64,000 nucleotides of DNA from Linyphia triangularis. Taxonomy: Eukaryota; Arthropoda; Arachnida; Araneae; Linyphiidae. Shown here one piece after another: positions 48,995 through 62,664 of this stretch. Numbering within the stretch: position 1 is the stretch's first letter; every line of letters starts with the position of its first letter. The stretch is taken from assembly GCA_963978545.1 (NCBI GenBank), contig OZ021722.1, positions 7,903,401 through 7,967,400 of the forward strand, in the 5' to 3' direction. The notes beneath the pieces are model-generated. The model was given only the letters and a program-made list of their open reading frames with translations. It had not been told where the DNA came from and ran no database searches. The position numbers were made by a program, and so were the translations under genes.

Positions 48995-51900
48995 ATTTTT
49001 AGAATACTGTTTTTTTATTTAAAATTTGGTACAAGAATGCCTATAAAAAATATATCCAACTTAAAATCACGTTTTGAAAGCATTTGAGCCATTTTCTCGA
49101 AAATACAATTCCCATTTAAAACACTTGGGGGACTTTTCAATGAATTATTGTTCAAAAAGTAAAATTTTCTAAATTTTTTCAAAAATGAGAAATTAAAGCT
49201 AATATAAATGAGAATCTCCAATTCGAATTTTATAACACTCCCTAAATAACAAGTGGGTCTAAAGTTGGTCCAAAAAAGGGCACTTTCAAAAAATTTCATT
49301 TTTGCTTTCCCCCATGTTAATCGTATGGAAAGTTTCACATTTCTAAATTTTCAAAATTTTACAATCTTTTTGTAACTAGGGTAACCGAAATCATCACCCG
49401 AATCGATTTGCACTTTTAAATCGTTATTCAAGTGAAATTTTACTCTTCAAAACATATTTAATGCACAAAAAAAGTCCTTAAATCTCTTTGAAAATACATT
49501 AGCCTTGTCAATCCTAAGACAAATTTCAAATTCTCCATTTTCAAAATTGAACCTTAATTGGTTGCCTAGGATCATAAAAGTCATCACCAGATTTCATTCT
49601 GATCAAATAATTTGCTTATAAAATGGTAGTTTAGCACACAAAATCGAAGTAATGCAAAGTAAAAATACCGATTAAAAACAGTTCCTGAGAGCTTTCGTTT
49701 CAAAATTTCAACTTCTCACATACCTTATCAAAAAAAAAAAATTTGCGAAATTTTGAACGTAGTTTGATTTATAAAGTGTTTTTGATAAAAAAAAATACAA
49801 TTTGAAACAATTTGTTAAAAATGAAATTTTCCATTCAATACCATCGAAAGTGAAAAATTTCACGATTTTTAAAAAATGGAATTTTTGATTTTTAGAGTAA
49901 TGTTTTTTTATTTCAAATTTGGTACAAGAATGCCTATAAAAAATATATCCAACTTAAAATCACGTTTTGAAAGCATTTGAGCCATTTTCTCGAAAATACA
50001 ATTCCCATTTAAAACACATTTTCAATGAATTATTGTTCAAAAAGTAAAATTTTCTAAATTTTTTCAAAAATGAGAAATTAAAGCTAATATAAATGAGAAT
50101 CTCCAATTCGAATTTTATAACACTCACTAAATAAAGAGTGGGTCTAAAGTTGGTCCAAAAAAGGGCACTTTCAAAAAATTTCATTTTTGCTTTCCCCCAT
50201 GTTAATCGTATGGAAAGTTTCACATTTCTAAATTTTCAAAATTTTACAATCTTTTTGCAACTAGGGTAACCAAAATCATCACCCGAATTGATTTGCACTT
50301 TTAAATCGTCATTAAAGTAAAATTTTACTACTCAAAACTAAGTTACTGCACAAAAAAAGTCGTTAAATCCCTTTGAAAATACATTAGCCTTGTCAATCCT
50401 ATGGCAAATCTCAAATCCTCAATTTTCCAAACTGAACATAAATTTGTTGCCTAGGATCATAAAAGTCATCACCCGGTTTCATTCTGATCAAATAATTTGC
50501 TTATAAAATGGTACTTTAGCACACAAAATCGAAGTAATGCAAAGTAAAAATACCGATTAAAAACAGTTCCTGAGCGCTTTCGTTTCAAAATTTCAACTTC
50601 TCACATACCTTATCAAAAATGATTTGTTTGCTAAATTTTTAACTTAGTTTGATTTATAAAGTGTTTTTCATTAAGAAAATGCAATTTGAAACAATTTGTT
50701 AAAAATGAAATTTTCCATTCAATACCCTCGAAAGTGAAAAATTTCACGATTTTTAAAAAATGGAATTTTTGATTTTTAGAATACTGTTTTTTTATTTAAA
50801 ATTTGGTACAAGAATGCCTATAAAAAATATATCCAACTTAAAATCACGTTTTGAAAGCATTTGAGCCATTTTCTCGAAAATACAATTCCCATTTAAAACA
50901 CATGGAGGACTTTTCAATGAATTATTGTTCAAAAAGTAAAATTTTCTAAATTTTTTCAAAGTTGAGAAATTAAAGCTAATATAAATGAGAATCTCCAATT
51001 CCAATTTTATAACACTCACTAAATAACAAGTGGGTCTAAAGTTGGTCCAAAAAAGGGCACTTTCAAAAAATTTCATTTTTGCTTTCCCCCATGTTAATCG
51101 TATGGAAAGTTTCACATTTCTAAATTTTCAAAATTTTACAATCTTTTTGCAACTAGGGTAACCAAAATCATCACCCGAATCGAATTGCACGTTTAAATCG
51201 TCATTAAAGTGAAATTTTACTACTCAAAACTAAGTTACTGCACAAAAAAAGTCGTTAAATCCCTTTGAAAATACATTAGCCTTGTCAATCCTAAGACAAA
51301 TTTCAAATTCTCAATTTTCAATATTGAACCTTAATTGGTTGCCTAGGATCATAAAAGTCATCACCAGATTTCATTCTAATCAAATAATTTGCTTATGAAA
51401 TGGTACTTTAGCACACAAAATCGAAGTAATGCAAAGTAAAAATACGGCTTCAAAACAGTTCCTGAGTGCTTTTGTTTCAAAATTTCAACTTCTCATATAC
51501 CTTATCAAAAATGATTTGTTTGCTAAATTTTGAACTTAGTTTGATTTATAAAGTGTTTTTGATTAAGAAAATGCAATTTGAAACAATTTGTTAAAAATGA
51601 AATTTTCCATTCAATTCCATCGAAAGTGAAAAATTTCACGATTTTTAAAAAATGGAATTTTTAATTTTTAGAATACTGCTTTTTTATTTCAAATTTGGTA
51701 CAAGAATGCCTATAAAAATATATCCAACTTAAAATCACACTTTGAAAGCATTTGAGCCATTTTCTCGAAAATACAATTCCCCTTTAAAACACAAGGGGGA
51801 CTTTTCAATGAATTATTGTCCAAAAAGTAAAATTTTCTAAATTTTTTCCCATTTGAAAAATTGAAGCTAATATGTAGGAGAATCTCCAATTCCAATTTTA

Positions 51901-54900
51901 TAACACTAACTAAATAACAAGTGGGTCTAAAGTTGGTCCAAAAAAGGGTACTTCAAAAAAATTTCATTTTTGCTTTCCCCCATGTTAATCGTATGGAAAG
52001 TTTCACATTTCTAAATTTTCAAAATTTTACAATATTTTTGTAACTAGGGTAACCGAAATCATTACCCGAATCGATTTCCACTTTCAAATCGTCATTAAAG
52101 TGAAATTTTACTACTCAAAACCCAGTTACTGCAGAAAAAAAGTCGTTAAATCCCTTTGAAAATACATTAGCCTTGTCAATCCTAAGGCAAATTTCAAATT
52201 CTCAATATTCAAAATTGAACCTTAATTGGTTGCCTAGGATCATAAAAGTCATCACCAGATTTCCATTCTAATCAAATAATTTGCTTATGAAAGGGTACTT
52301 TAGCACACAAAATCGAAGTAATGCAAAGTAAAAATACGGCTTCAAAACAGTTCCTGAGCGCTTTTGTTTCAAAATTTCAACTTCTCATATACCTTATCAA
52401 AAATGATTTGTTTGCTAAATTTTGAACTTAGTTTGATTTATAAAGTGTTTTTGATTAAGAAAATGCAATTTGAAACAATTTGTTAAAAATGAAATTTTCC
52501 ATTCAATACCCTCGAAAGTGAAAAATTTCACGATTTTTAAAAAATGGAATTTTTGATTTTTAGAATACTGTTTTTTTATTTAAAATTTGGTACAAGAATG
52601 CCTATAAAAAATATATCCAACTTAAAATCACGTTTTGAAAGCATTTGAGCCATTTTCTCGAAAATACAATTCCCATTTAAAACACTTGGGGGACTTTTCA
52701 ATGAATTATTGTTCAAAAAGTAAAATTTTCTAAATTTTTTCAAAAATGAGAAATTAAAGCTAATATAAATGAGAATCTCCAATTCGAATTTTATAACACT
52801 CCCTAAATAACAAGTGGGTCTAAAGTTGGTCCAAAAAAGGGCACTTTCAAAAAATTTCATTTTTGCTTTCCCCCATGTTAATCGTATGGAAAGTTTCACA
52901 TTTCTAAATTTTCAAAATTTTACAATCTTTTTGTAACTAGGGTAACCGAAATCATCACCCGAATCGATTTGCACTTTTAAATCGTTATTCAAGTGAAATT
53001 TTACTCTTCAAAACATATTTAATGCACAAAAAAAGTCCTTAAATCTCTTTGAAAATACATTAGCCTTGTCAATCCTAAGACAAATTTCAAATTCTCCATT
53101 TTCAAAATTGAACCTTAATTGGTTGCCTAGGATCATAAAAGTCATCACCAGATTTCATTCTGATCAAATAATTTGCTTATAAAATGGTAGTTTAGCACAC
53201 AAAATCGAAGTAATGCAAAGTAAAAATACCGATTAAAAACAGTTCCTGAGAGCTTTCGTTTCAAAATTTCAACTTCTCACATACCTTATCAAAAAAAAAA
53301 AATTTGCGAAATTTTGAACGTAGTTTGATTTATAAAGTGTTTTTGATAAAAAAAAATACAATTTGAAACAATTTGTTAAAAATGAAATTTTCCATTCAAT
53401 ACCATCGAAAGTGAAAAATTTCACGATTTTTAAAAAATGGAATTTTTGATTTTTAGAGTAATGTTTTTTTATTTCAAATTTGGTACAAGAATGCCTATAA
53501 AAAATATATCCAACTTAAAATCACGTTTTGAAAGCATTTGAGCCATTTTCTCGAAAATACAATTCCCATTTAAAACACATTTTCAATGAATTATTGTTCA
53601 AAAAGTAAAATTTTCTAAATTTTTTCAAAAATGAGAAATTAAAGCTAATATAAATGAGAATCTCCAATTCGAATTTTATAACACTCACTAAATAAAGAGT
53701 GGGTCTAAAGTTGGTCCAAAAAAGGGCACTTTCAAAAAATTTCATTTTTGCTTTCCCCCATGTTAATCGTATGGAAAGTTTCACATTTCTAAATTTTCAA
53801 AATTTTACAATCTTTTTGCAACTAGGGTAACCAAAATCATCACCCGAATTGATTTGCACTTTTAAATCGTCATTAAAGTAAAATTTTACTACTCAAAACT
53901 AAGTTACTGCACAAAAAAAGTCGTTAAATCCCTTTGAAAATACATTAGCCTTGTCAATCCTATGGCAAATCTCAAATCCTCAATTTTCCAAACTGAACAT
54001 AAATTTGTTGCCTAGGATCATAAAAGTCATCACCCGGTTTCATTCTGATCAAATAATTTGCTTATAAAATGGTACTTTAGCACACAAAATCGAAGTAATG
54101 CAAAGTAAAAATACCGATTAAAAACAGTTCCTGAGCGCTTTCGTTTCAAAATTTCAACTTCTCACATACCTTATCAAAAATGATTTGTTTGCTAAATTTT
54201 GAACTTAGTTTGATTTATAAAGTGTTTTTCATTAAGAAAATGCAATTTGAAACAATTTGTTAAAAATGAAATTTTCCATTCAATACCCTCGAAAGTGAAA
54301 AATTTCACGATTTTTAAAAAATGGAATTTTTGATTTTTAGAATACTGTTTTTTTATTTAAAATTTGGTACAAGAATGCCTATAAAAAATATATCCAACTT
54401 AAAATCACGTTTTGAAAGCATTTGAGCCATTTTCTCGAAAATACAATTCCCATTTAAAACACATGGAGGACTTTTCAATGAATTATTGTTCAAAAAGTAA
54501 AATTTTCTAAATTTTTTCAAAGTTGAGAAATTAAAGCTAATATAAATGAGAATCTCCAATTCCAATTTTATAACACTCACTAAATAACAAGTGGGTCTAA
54601 AGTTGGTCCAAAAAAGGGCACTTTCAAAAAATTTCATTTTTGCTTTCCCCCATGTTAATCGTATGGAAAGTTTCACATTTCTAAATTTTCAAAATTTTAC
54701 AATCTTTTTGCAACTAGGGTAACCAAAATCATCACCCGAATCGAATTGCACGTTTAAATCGTCATTAAAGTGAAATTTTACTACTCAAAACTAAGTTACT
54801 GCACAAAAAAAGTCGTTAAATCCCTTTGAAAATACATTAGCCTTGTCAATCCTAAGACAAATTTCAAATTCTCAATTTTCAATATTGAACCTTAATTGGT

Positions 54901-55848
54901 TGCCTAGGATCATAAAAGTCATCACCAGATTTCATTCTAATCAAATAATTTGCTTATGAAATGGTACTTTAGCACACAAAATCGAAGTAATGCAAAGTAA
55001 AAATACGGCTTCAAAACAGTTCCTGAGTGCTTTTGTTTCAAAATTTCAACTTCTCATATACCTTATCAAAAATGATTTGTTTGCTAAATTTTGAACTTAG
55101 TTTGATTTATAAAGTGTTTTTGATTAAGAAAATGCAATTTGAAACAATTTGTTAAAAATGAAATTTTCCATTCAATTCCATCGAAAGTGAAAAATTTCAC
55201 GATTTTTAAAAAATGGAATTTTTGATTTTTAGAATACTGCTTTTTTATTTCAAATTTGGTACAAGAATGCCTATAAAAATATATCCAACTTAAAATCACA
55301 CTTTGAAAGCATTTGAGCCATTTTCTCGAAAATACAATTCCCCTTTAAAACACAAGGGGGACTTTTCAATGAATTATTGTCCAAAAAGTAAAATTTTCTA
55401 AATTTTTTCCCATTTGAAAAATTGAAGCTAATATGTAGGAGAATCTCCAATTCCAATTTTATAACACTAACTAAATAACAAGTGGGTCTAAAGTTGGTCC
55501 AAAAAAGGGTACTTCAAAAAAATTTCATTTTTGCTTTCCCCCATGTTAATCGTATGGAAAGTTTCACATTTCTAAATTTTCAAAATTTTACAATATTTTT
55601 GTAACTAGGGTAACCGAAATCATTACCCGAATCGATTTCCACTTTCAAATCGTCATTAAAGTGAAATTTTACTACTCAAAACCCAGTTACTGCAGAAAAA
55701 AAGTCGTTAAATCCCTTTGAAAATACATTAGCCTTGTCAATCCTAAGGCAAATTTCAAATTCTCAATATTCAAAATTGAACCTTAATTGGTTGCCTAGGA
55801 TCATAAAAGTCATCACCAGATTTCCATTCTAATCAAATAATTTGCTTA
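48995..55848. repeat. Tetrameric higher-order repeat, 3,561 bp, two copies
   Basis: From about 48,995 to 52,287 the sequence recurs at 52,556-55,848 with a constant offset of 3,561 and very few differences (for example near 50639 and 51662). Paired markers are AAAACACTTGGGG (49119/52680), the 8-bp-deletion unit (50014/53575), ACATGGAGGAC (50901/54462), CCTGAGTGC (51461/55022) and CAATTCCATCG (51613/55174). Similarity ends at about 52,287/55,848, where TTGCTTAT continues differently. Confidence 0.88.
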
Positions 55849-58800
55849 TAAAATGGTAGTTTAGCACACAAAATCGAAGTAATGCAAAGTAAAAATACCG
55901 ATTAAAAACAGTTCCTGAGCGCTTTCGTTTCAAAATTTCAACTTCTCACATACCTTATCAAAAAAAAAATTTTGCGAAATTTTGAACGTAGTTTGATTTA
56001 TAAAGTGTTTTTGATAAAAAAAAATACAATTTGAAACAATTTGTTAAAAATGAAATTTTCCATTCAATACCATCGAAAGTGAAAAATTTCACGATTTTTA
56101 AAAAATGGAATTTTTGATTTTTAGAATACTGTTTTTTTATTTCAAATTTGGTACAAGAATGCCTATAAAAATATATCCAAATTAAAATCACACTTTGAAA
56201 GCATTTGAGCCATTTTCTCGAAAATACAATTCCCCTTTAAAACACAAGGGAGACTTTTCAATAAATTATTGTCCAAAAAGTAAAATTTTCTAAATTTTTT
56301 CAAAGTTGAGAAATTAAAGCTAATATAAATGAGAATCTCCAATTCCAATTTTATAACACTCACTAAATAACAAGTGGGTCTAAAGATGGTCCAAAAAAGA
56401 GCACTTTCAAAAAATTTCATTTTTTATTTTCCCCATGTTAATCATATGGAAAATTTCACATTTCTAAATTTTCAAAATTTTACAATATTTTTGTGAATAG
56501 GGTAACCGAAATCATTACCCGAATCGATTTCCACTTTCAAATCGTCATTAAAGTGAAATTTTACTACTCAAAACCCAGTTACTGCAGAAAAAAAGTCGTT
56601 AAATCCCTTTGAAAATACATTAGCCTTGTCAATCCTAAGGCAAATTTCAAATTCTCAATTTTCAAAATTGAATCTTAATTGGTTGCCTAGGATCATAAAA
56701 GTCATCACCAGATTTCATTCTAATCAAATAATTTGCTTATGAAATGGTACTTTAGCACACAAAATCGAAGTAATGCAAAGTAAAAATACCGATTAAAAAC
56801 AGTTCCTGAGCGCTTTCGTTTCAAAATTTCAACTTCTCACATACCTTATCAAAAATAATTTGTTTGCCAAATTTTGAACTTAGTTTGATTTATAAAGTGT
56901 TTTTGATTAAAAAAAATGCAATTTGAAACAATTTGTGAAGAATGAAATTTTCCATTCAATAACCTCGAAAGTGAAAAATTTCACGATTTTTAAAAAATGG
57001 AATTTTTGATTTTTAGAATACTGTTTTTTTATTTAAAATTTGGTACAAGAATGCCTATAAAAAATATATCCAACTTAAAATCACGTTTTGAAAGCATTTG
57101 AGCCATTTTCTCGAAAATACAATTCCCATTTAAAACACATGGGGGACTTTTCAATGAATTATTGTTCAAAAAGTAAAATTTTCTAAATTTTTTCAAAGTT
57201 GAGACATTAAAGCTAATATTAATGAGAATCTCCAATTCGAATTTTATAACACTCACTAAATAACAAGTGGGTCTAAAGTTGGTCCAAAAAAGGGCACTTT
57301 CTAAAAATTTCATTTTTGCTTTCCCCAATGTTAATCGTATGGAAAGTTTCACATTTCTAAATTTTCAAAATTTTACAATCTTTTTGCAACTAGGGTAACC
57401 GAAATCATCACCCGAATCGATTTGCACTTTTAAATCGTTATTCAAGTGAAATTTTACTCTTCAAAACCCATTTACTGCACAAAAAAAGTCGTTAAATCTC
57501 TTTGAAAATACATTAGTCTTGTCAATCCTATGGCAAATCTCAAATCCTCAATTTTCCAAATTGAACATAAATTTGTTGCCTAGGATCATAAAAGTCATCA
57601 CCCGATTTCATTCTGATCAAATAATTTGCTTATAAAATGGTACTTTAGCACACAAAATCGAAGTAATGCAAAGTAAAAATACGGCTTCAAAACAGTTCCT
57701 GAGCGCTTTCGTTTCAAAATTTCAACTTCTCACATACCTTATCAAAAAAATTTGTTTGCGAAATTTTGAACTTAGTTTGATTTATAAAGTGTTTTTGATA
57801 AAAAAAATGCAATTTGAAACAATTTGTTAAAAATGAAATTTTCCATTCAATACCCTCGAAAGTGAAAAATTTCACGATTTTTAAAAAATGGAATTTTTGA
57901 TTTTTAGAATACTGTTTTTTTATTTAAAATTTGGTACAAGAATGCCTATAAAAAATATATCCAACTTAAAATCACGTTTTGAAAGCATTTGAGCCATTTT
58001 CTCGAAAATACAATTCCCATTTAAAACACATGGGGGACTTTTCAATGAATTATTGTTCAAAAAGTAAAATTTTCTAAATTTTTTCAAAGTTGAGACATTA
58101 AAGCTAATATTAATGAGAATCTCCAATTCCAATTTTGTAACACTCACTAAATAACAAGTGGGTCTAAAGTTGGTCCAAAAATGGGCACTTTCAAAAAATT
58201 TCATTTTTGCTTTCCCCCATGTTAATCGTATGGAAAGTTTCACATTTCTAAATTTTCAAAATTTTACAATCTTTTTGCAACTAGGGTAACCAAAATCATC
58301 ACCCGAATCGATTTGCACGTTTAAATCGTCATTAAAGTGAAATTTTACTACTCAAAACTAAGTTACTGCACAAAAAAAGTCGTTAAATCCCTTTGAAAAT
58401 ACATTAGCCTTGTCAATCCTAAGACAAATTTCAAATTCTCCATTTTCAAAATTGAACCTTAATTGGTTGCCTAGGATCATAAAAGTCATCACCAGATTTC
58501 ATTCTGATCAAATAATTTGCTTATAAAATTATAGTTTAGCACACAAAATCGAAGTAATGCAAAGTAAAAATACCGATTAAAAACAGTTCCTGAGCGCTTT
58601 CGTTTCAAAATTTCAACTTCTCACATACCTTATCAAAAAAAAAATTTTGCGAAATTTTGAACGTAGTTTGATTTATAAAGTGTTTTTGATAAAAAAAAAA
58701 TACAATTTGAAACAATTTGTTAAAAATGAAATTTTCCATTCAATACCCTCGAAAGTGAAAAATTTCACGATTTTTAAAAAATGGAATTTTTGATTTTTAG

Positions 58801-59129
58801 AATACTGTTTTTTTATTTAAAATTTGGTACAAGAATGCCTATAAAAAATATATCCAACTTAAAATCACGTTTTGAAAGCATTTGAGCCATTTTCTCGAAA
58901 ATACAATTCCCATTTAAAACACATGGGGGACTTTTCAATGAATTATTGTTCAAAAAGTAAAATTTTCTAAATTTTTTCAAAGTTGAGACATTAAAGCTAA
59001 TATTAATGAGAATCTCCAATTCCAATTTTGTAACACTCACTAAATAACAAGTGGGTCTAAAGTTGGTCCAAAAATGGGCACTTTCAAAAAATGTCATTTT
59101 TGCTTTCCCCCATGTTAATCGTATGGAAA
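55849..59129. repeat. Satellite segment G: units shared with 29.5-31.6 kb and with the dimer B type
   Basis: AAGGGAGACTTTTCAATAAA (56247) and ATTTTTGTGAATAGGG match the unit at 29.5 kb. CCCCAATGTTAATCG (57334) matches 31.5 kb. Units at about 57.2, 58.1 and 59.0 kb carry the type-B marker GTTGAGACATTAAAG seen in the 35.6-40.9 kb dimers. Confidence 0.6.
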
Positions 59130-62100
59130 GTTTCACATTTCTAAATTTTCAAAATTTTACAATCTTTTTGCAACTAGGGTAACCAAAATCATCACCCGAA
59201 TCGATTTGCACGTTTAAATCGTCATTAAAGTGAAATTTTACTACTCAAAACTAAGTTACTGCACAAAAAATGTCGTTAAATCCCTTTGAAAATACATTAG
59301 CCTTGTCAATCCTAAGACAAATTTCAAATTCTCAATTTTCAAAATTGAACCTTAATTGGTTGCCTAGGATCATAAAAGTCATCACCAGATTTCATTCTAA
59401 TCAAATAATTTGCTTATGAAATGGTACTTTAGCACACAAAATCAAAGTAATGCAAAGTAAAAATACGGCTTCAAAACAGTTCCTGAGCGCTTTTGTTTCA
59501 AAATTTCAACTTCTCATATACCTTATCAAAAATGATATGTTTGCTAAATTTTGAACTTAGTTTTATTTATAAAGTGTTTTTGATTAAGAAAATGCAATTT
59601 GAAACAATTTGTTAAAAATGAAATTTTCCATGCAATACCCTCGAAAGTGAAAAATTTCACGATTTTTAAAAAATGGAATTTTTGATTTTTAGAATACTGT
59701 TTTTTTATTTAAAATTTGGTACAAGAATGCCTATAAAAAATATATCCAACTTAAAATCACGTTTTGAAAGCATTTGAGCCATTTTCTCGAAAATACAATT
59801 CCCATTTAAAACACATGGGGGACTTTTCAATGAATTATTGTTCAGAAAGTAAAATTTTCTAAATTTTTTCAAAGTTGAGAAATTAAAGCTAATATAAATG
59901 AGAATCTCCAATTCCAATTTTATAACACTCACTAAATAACAAGTGGGTCTAAAGTTGGTCCAAAAAAGGGCACTTTCAAAAAATTTCATTTTTGCTTTCC
60001 CACATGTTAATCGTATGGGAAGTTTCACATTTCTAAATTTTCAAAATTTTACAATCTTTTTGCAACTAGGGTAACCAAAATCATCACCCGAATCGATTTG
60101 CACGTTCAAATCGTCATTAAAGTGAAATTTTACTACTCAAAACTAAGTTACTGCACAAAAAAAGTCGTTAAATTCCTTTGAAAATACATTAGCATTGTCA
60201 ATCCTAAGACAAATTTCAAATTCTCAATTTTCAAAATTGAACCTTAATTGGTTGCCTAGGATCATAAAAGTCATCACCAGATTTCATTCTAATCAAATAA
60301 TTTGCTTATGAAATGGTACTTTAGCACACAAAATCGAAGTAATGCAAAGTAAAAATACGGCTTCAAAACAGTTCCTGAGCGCTTTTGTTTCAAAATTTCA
60401 ACTTCTCATATACCTTATCAAAAATGATTTGTTTGCTAAATTTTGAACTTAGTTTGATTTATAAAGTGTTTTTGATTAAGAAAATGCAATTTGAAACAAT
60501 TTGTTAAAAATGAAATTTTCCATTCAATACCCTCGAAAGTGAAAAATTTCACGATTTTTAAAAAATGGAATTTTTGATTTTTAAAATACTGCTTTTTTAT
60601 TTCAAATTTGGTACAAGAATGCCTATAAAAATATATCCAACTTAAAATCACGTTTTGAAAGCATTTGAGCCATTTTCTCGAAAATACAATTCCCATTTAA
60701 AACACATGGGGGACTTTTCAATGAATTATTGTTCAAATAGTAAAATTTTCTAAATTTTTTCAAAGTTAAGACATTAAAGCTAATATTAATGAGAATCTCC
60801 AATTCCAATTTTGTAACACTCACTAAATAACAAGTGGGTCTAAAGTTGGTCCAAAAATGGGCACTTTCAAAAAATTTCATTTTTGCTTTCCCACATGTTA
60901 ATCGTATGGGAAGTTTCACATTTCTAAATTTTCAAAATTTTACAATCTTTTTGCAACTAGGGTAACCAAAATCATCACCCGAATCGATTTGCACGTTTAA
61001 ATCGTCATTAAAGTGAAATTTTACTACTCAAAACTAAGTTACTGCACAAAAAATGTCGTTAAATCCCTTTGAAAATACATTAGCCTTGTCAATCCTAAGA
61101 CAAATTTCAAATTCTCAATTTTCAAAATTGAACCTTAATTGGTTGCCTAGGATCATAAAAGTCATCACCAGATTTCATTCTAATCAAATAATTTGCTTAT
61201 GAAATGGTACTTTAGCACACAAAATCAAAGTAATGCAAAGTAAAAATACGGCTTCAAAACAGTTCCTGAGCGCTTTTGTTTCAAAATTTCAACTTCTCAT
61301 ATACCTTATCAAAAATGATATGTTTGCTAAATTTTGAACTTAGTTTTATTTATAAAGTGTTTTTGATTAAGAAAATGCAATTTGAAACAATTTGTTAAAA
61401 ATGAAATTTTCCATGCAATACCCTCGAAAGTGAAAAATTTCACGATTTTTAAAAAATGGAATTTTTGATTTTTAGAATACTGTTTTTTTATTTAAAATTT
61501 GGTACAAGAATGCCTATAAAAAATATATCCAACTTAAAATCACGTTTTGAAAGCATTTGAGCCATTTTCTCGAAAATACAATTCCCATTTAAAACACATG
61601 GGGGACTTTTCAATGAATTATTGTTCAGAAAGTAAAATTTTCTAAATTTTTTCAAAGTTGAGAAATTAAAGCTAATATAAATGAGAATCTCCAATTCCAA
61701 TTTTATAACACTCACTAAATAACAAGTGGGTCTAAAGTTGGTCCAAAAAAGGGCACTTTCAAAAAATTTCATTTTTGCTTTCCCACATGTTAATCGTATG
61801 GGAAGTTTCACATTTCTAAATTTTCAAAATTTTACAATCTTTTTGCAACTAGGGTAACCAAAATCATCACCCGAATCGATTTGCACGTTCAAATCGTCAT
61901 TAAAGTGAAATTTTACTACTCAAAACTAAGTTACTGCACAAAAAAAGTCGTTAAATTCCTTTGAAAATACATTAGCATTGTCAATCCTAAGACAAATTTC
62001 AAATTCTCAATTTTCAAAATTGAACCTTAATTGGTTGCCTAGGATCATAAAAGTCATCACCAGATTTCATTCTAATCAAATAATTTGCTTATGAAATGGT

Positions 62101-62664
62101 ACTTTAGCACACAAAATCGAAGTAATGCAAAGTAAAAATACGGCTTCAAAACAGTTCCTGAGCGCTTTTGTTTCAAAATTTCAACTTCTCATATACCTTA
62201 TCAAAAATGATTTGTTTGCTAAATTTTGAACTTAGTTTGATTTATAAAGTGTTTTTGATTAAGAAAATGCAATTTGAAACAATTTGTTAAAAATGAAATT
62301 TTCCATTCAATACCCTCGAAAGTGAAAAATTTCACGATTTTTAAAAAATGGAATTTTTGATTTTTAAAATACTGCTTTTTTATTTCAAATTTGGTACAAG
62401 AATGCCTATAAAAATATATCCAACTTAAAATCACGTTTTGAAAGCATTTGAGCCATTTTCTCGAAAATACAATTCCCATTTAAAACACATGGGGGACTTT
62501 TCAATGAATTATTGTTCAAATAGTAAAATTTTCTAAATTTTTTCAAAGTTAAGACATTAAAGCTAATATTAATGAGAATCTCCAATTCCAATTTTGTAAC
62601 ACTCACTAAATAACAAGTGGGTCTAAAGTTGGTCCAAAAATGGGCACTTTCAAAAAATTTCATT
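59130..62664. repeat. Second dimeric higher-order repeat, 1,783 bp, two copies
   Basis: 59,130-60,880 recurs at 60,913-62,664 with offset 1,783. Paired markers are GCACAAAAAATGTCG (59265/61048), GATATGTTTGC (59534/61317), CCATGCAATACC (59628/61411), TTGTTCAGAAAG (59838/61621) and CAAATAGTAAAA (60734/62517). TTCAGAAAG appears a third time at 63409, so the duplication extends partly to the right. Confidence 0.82.
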
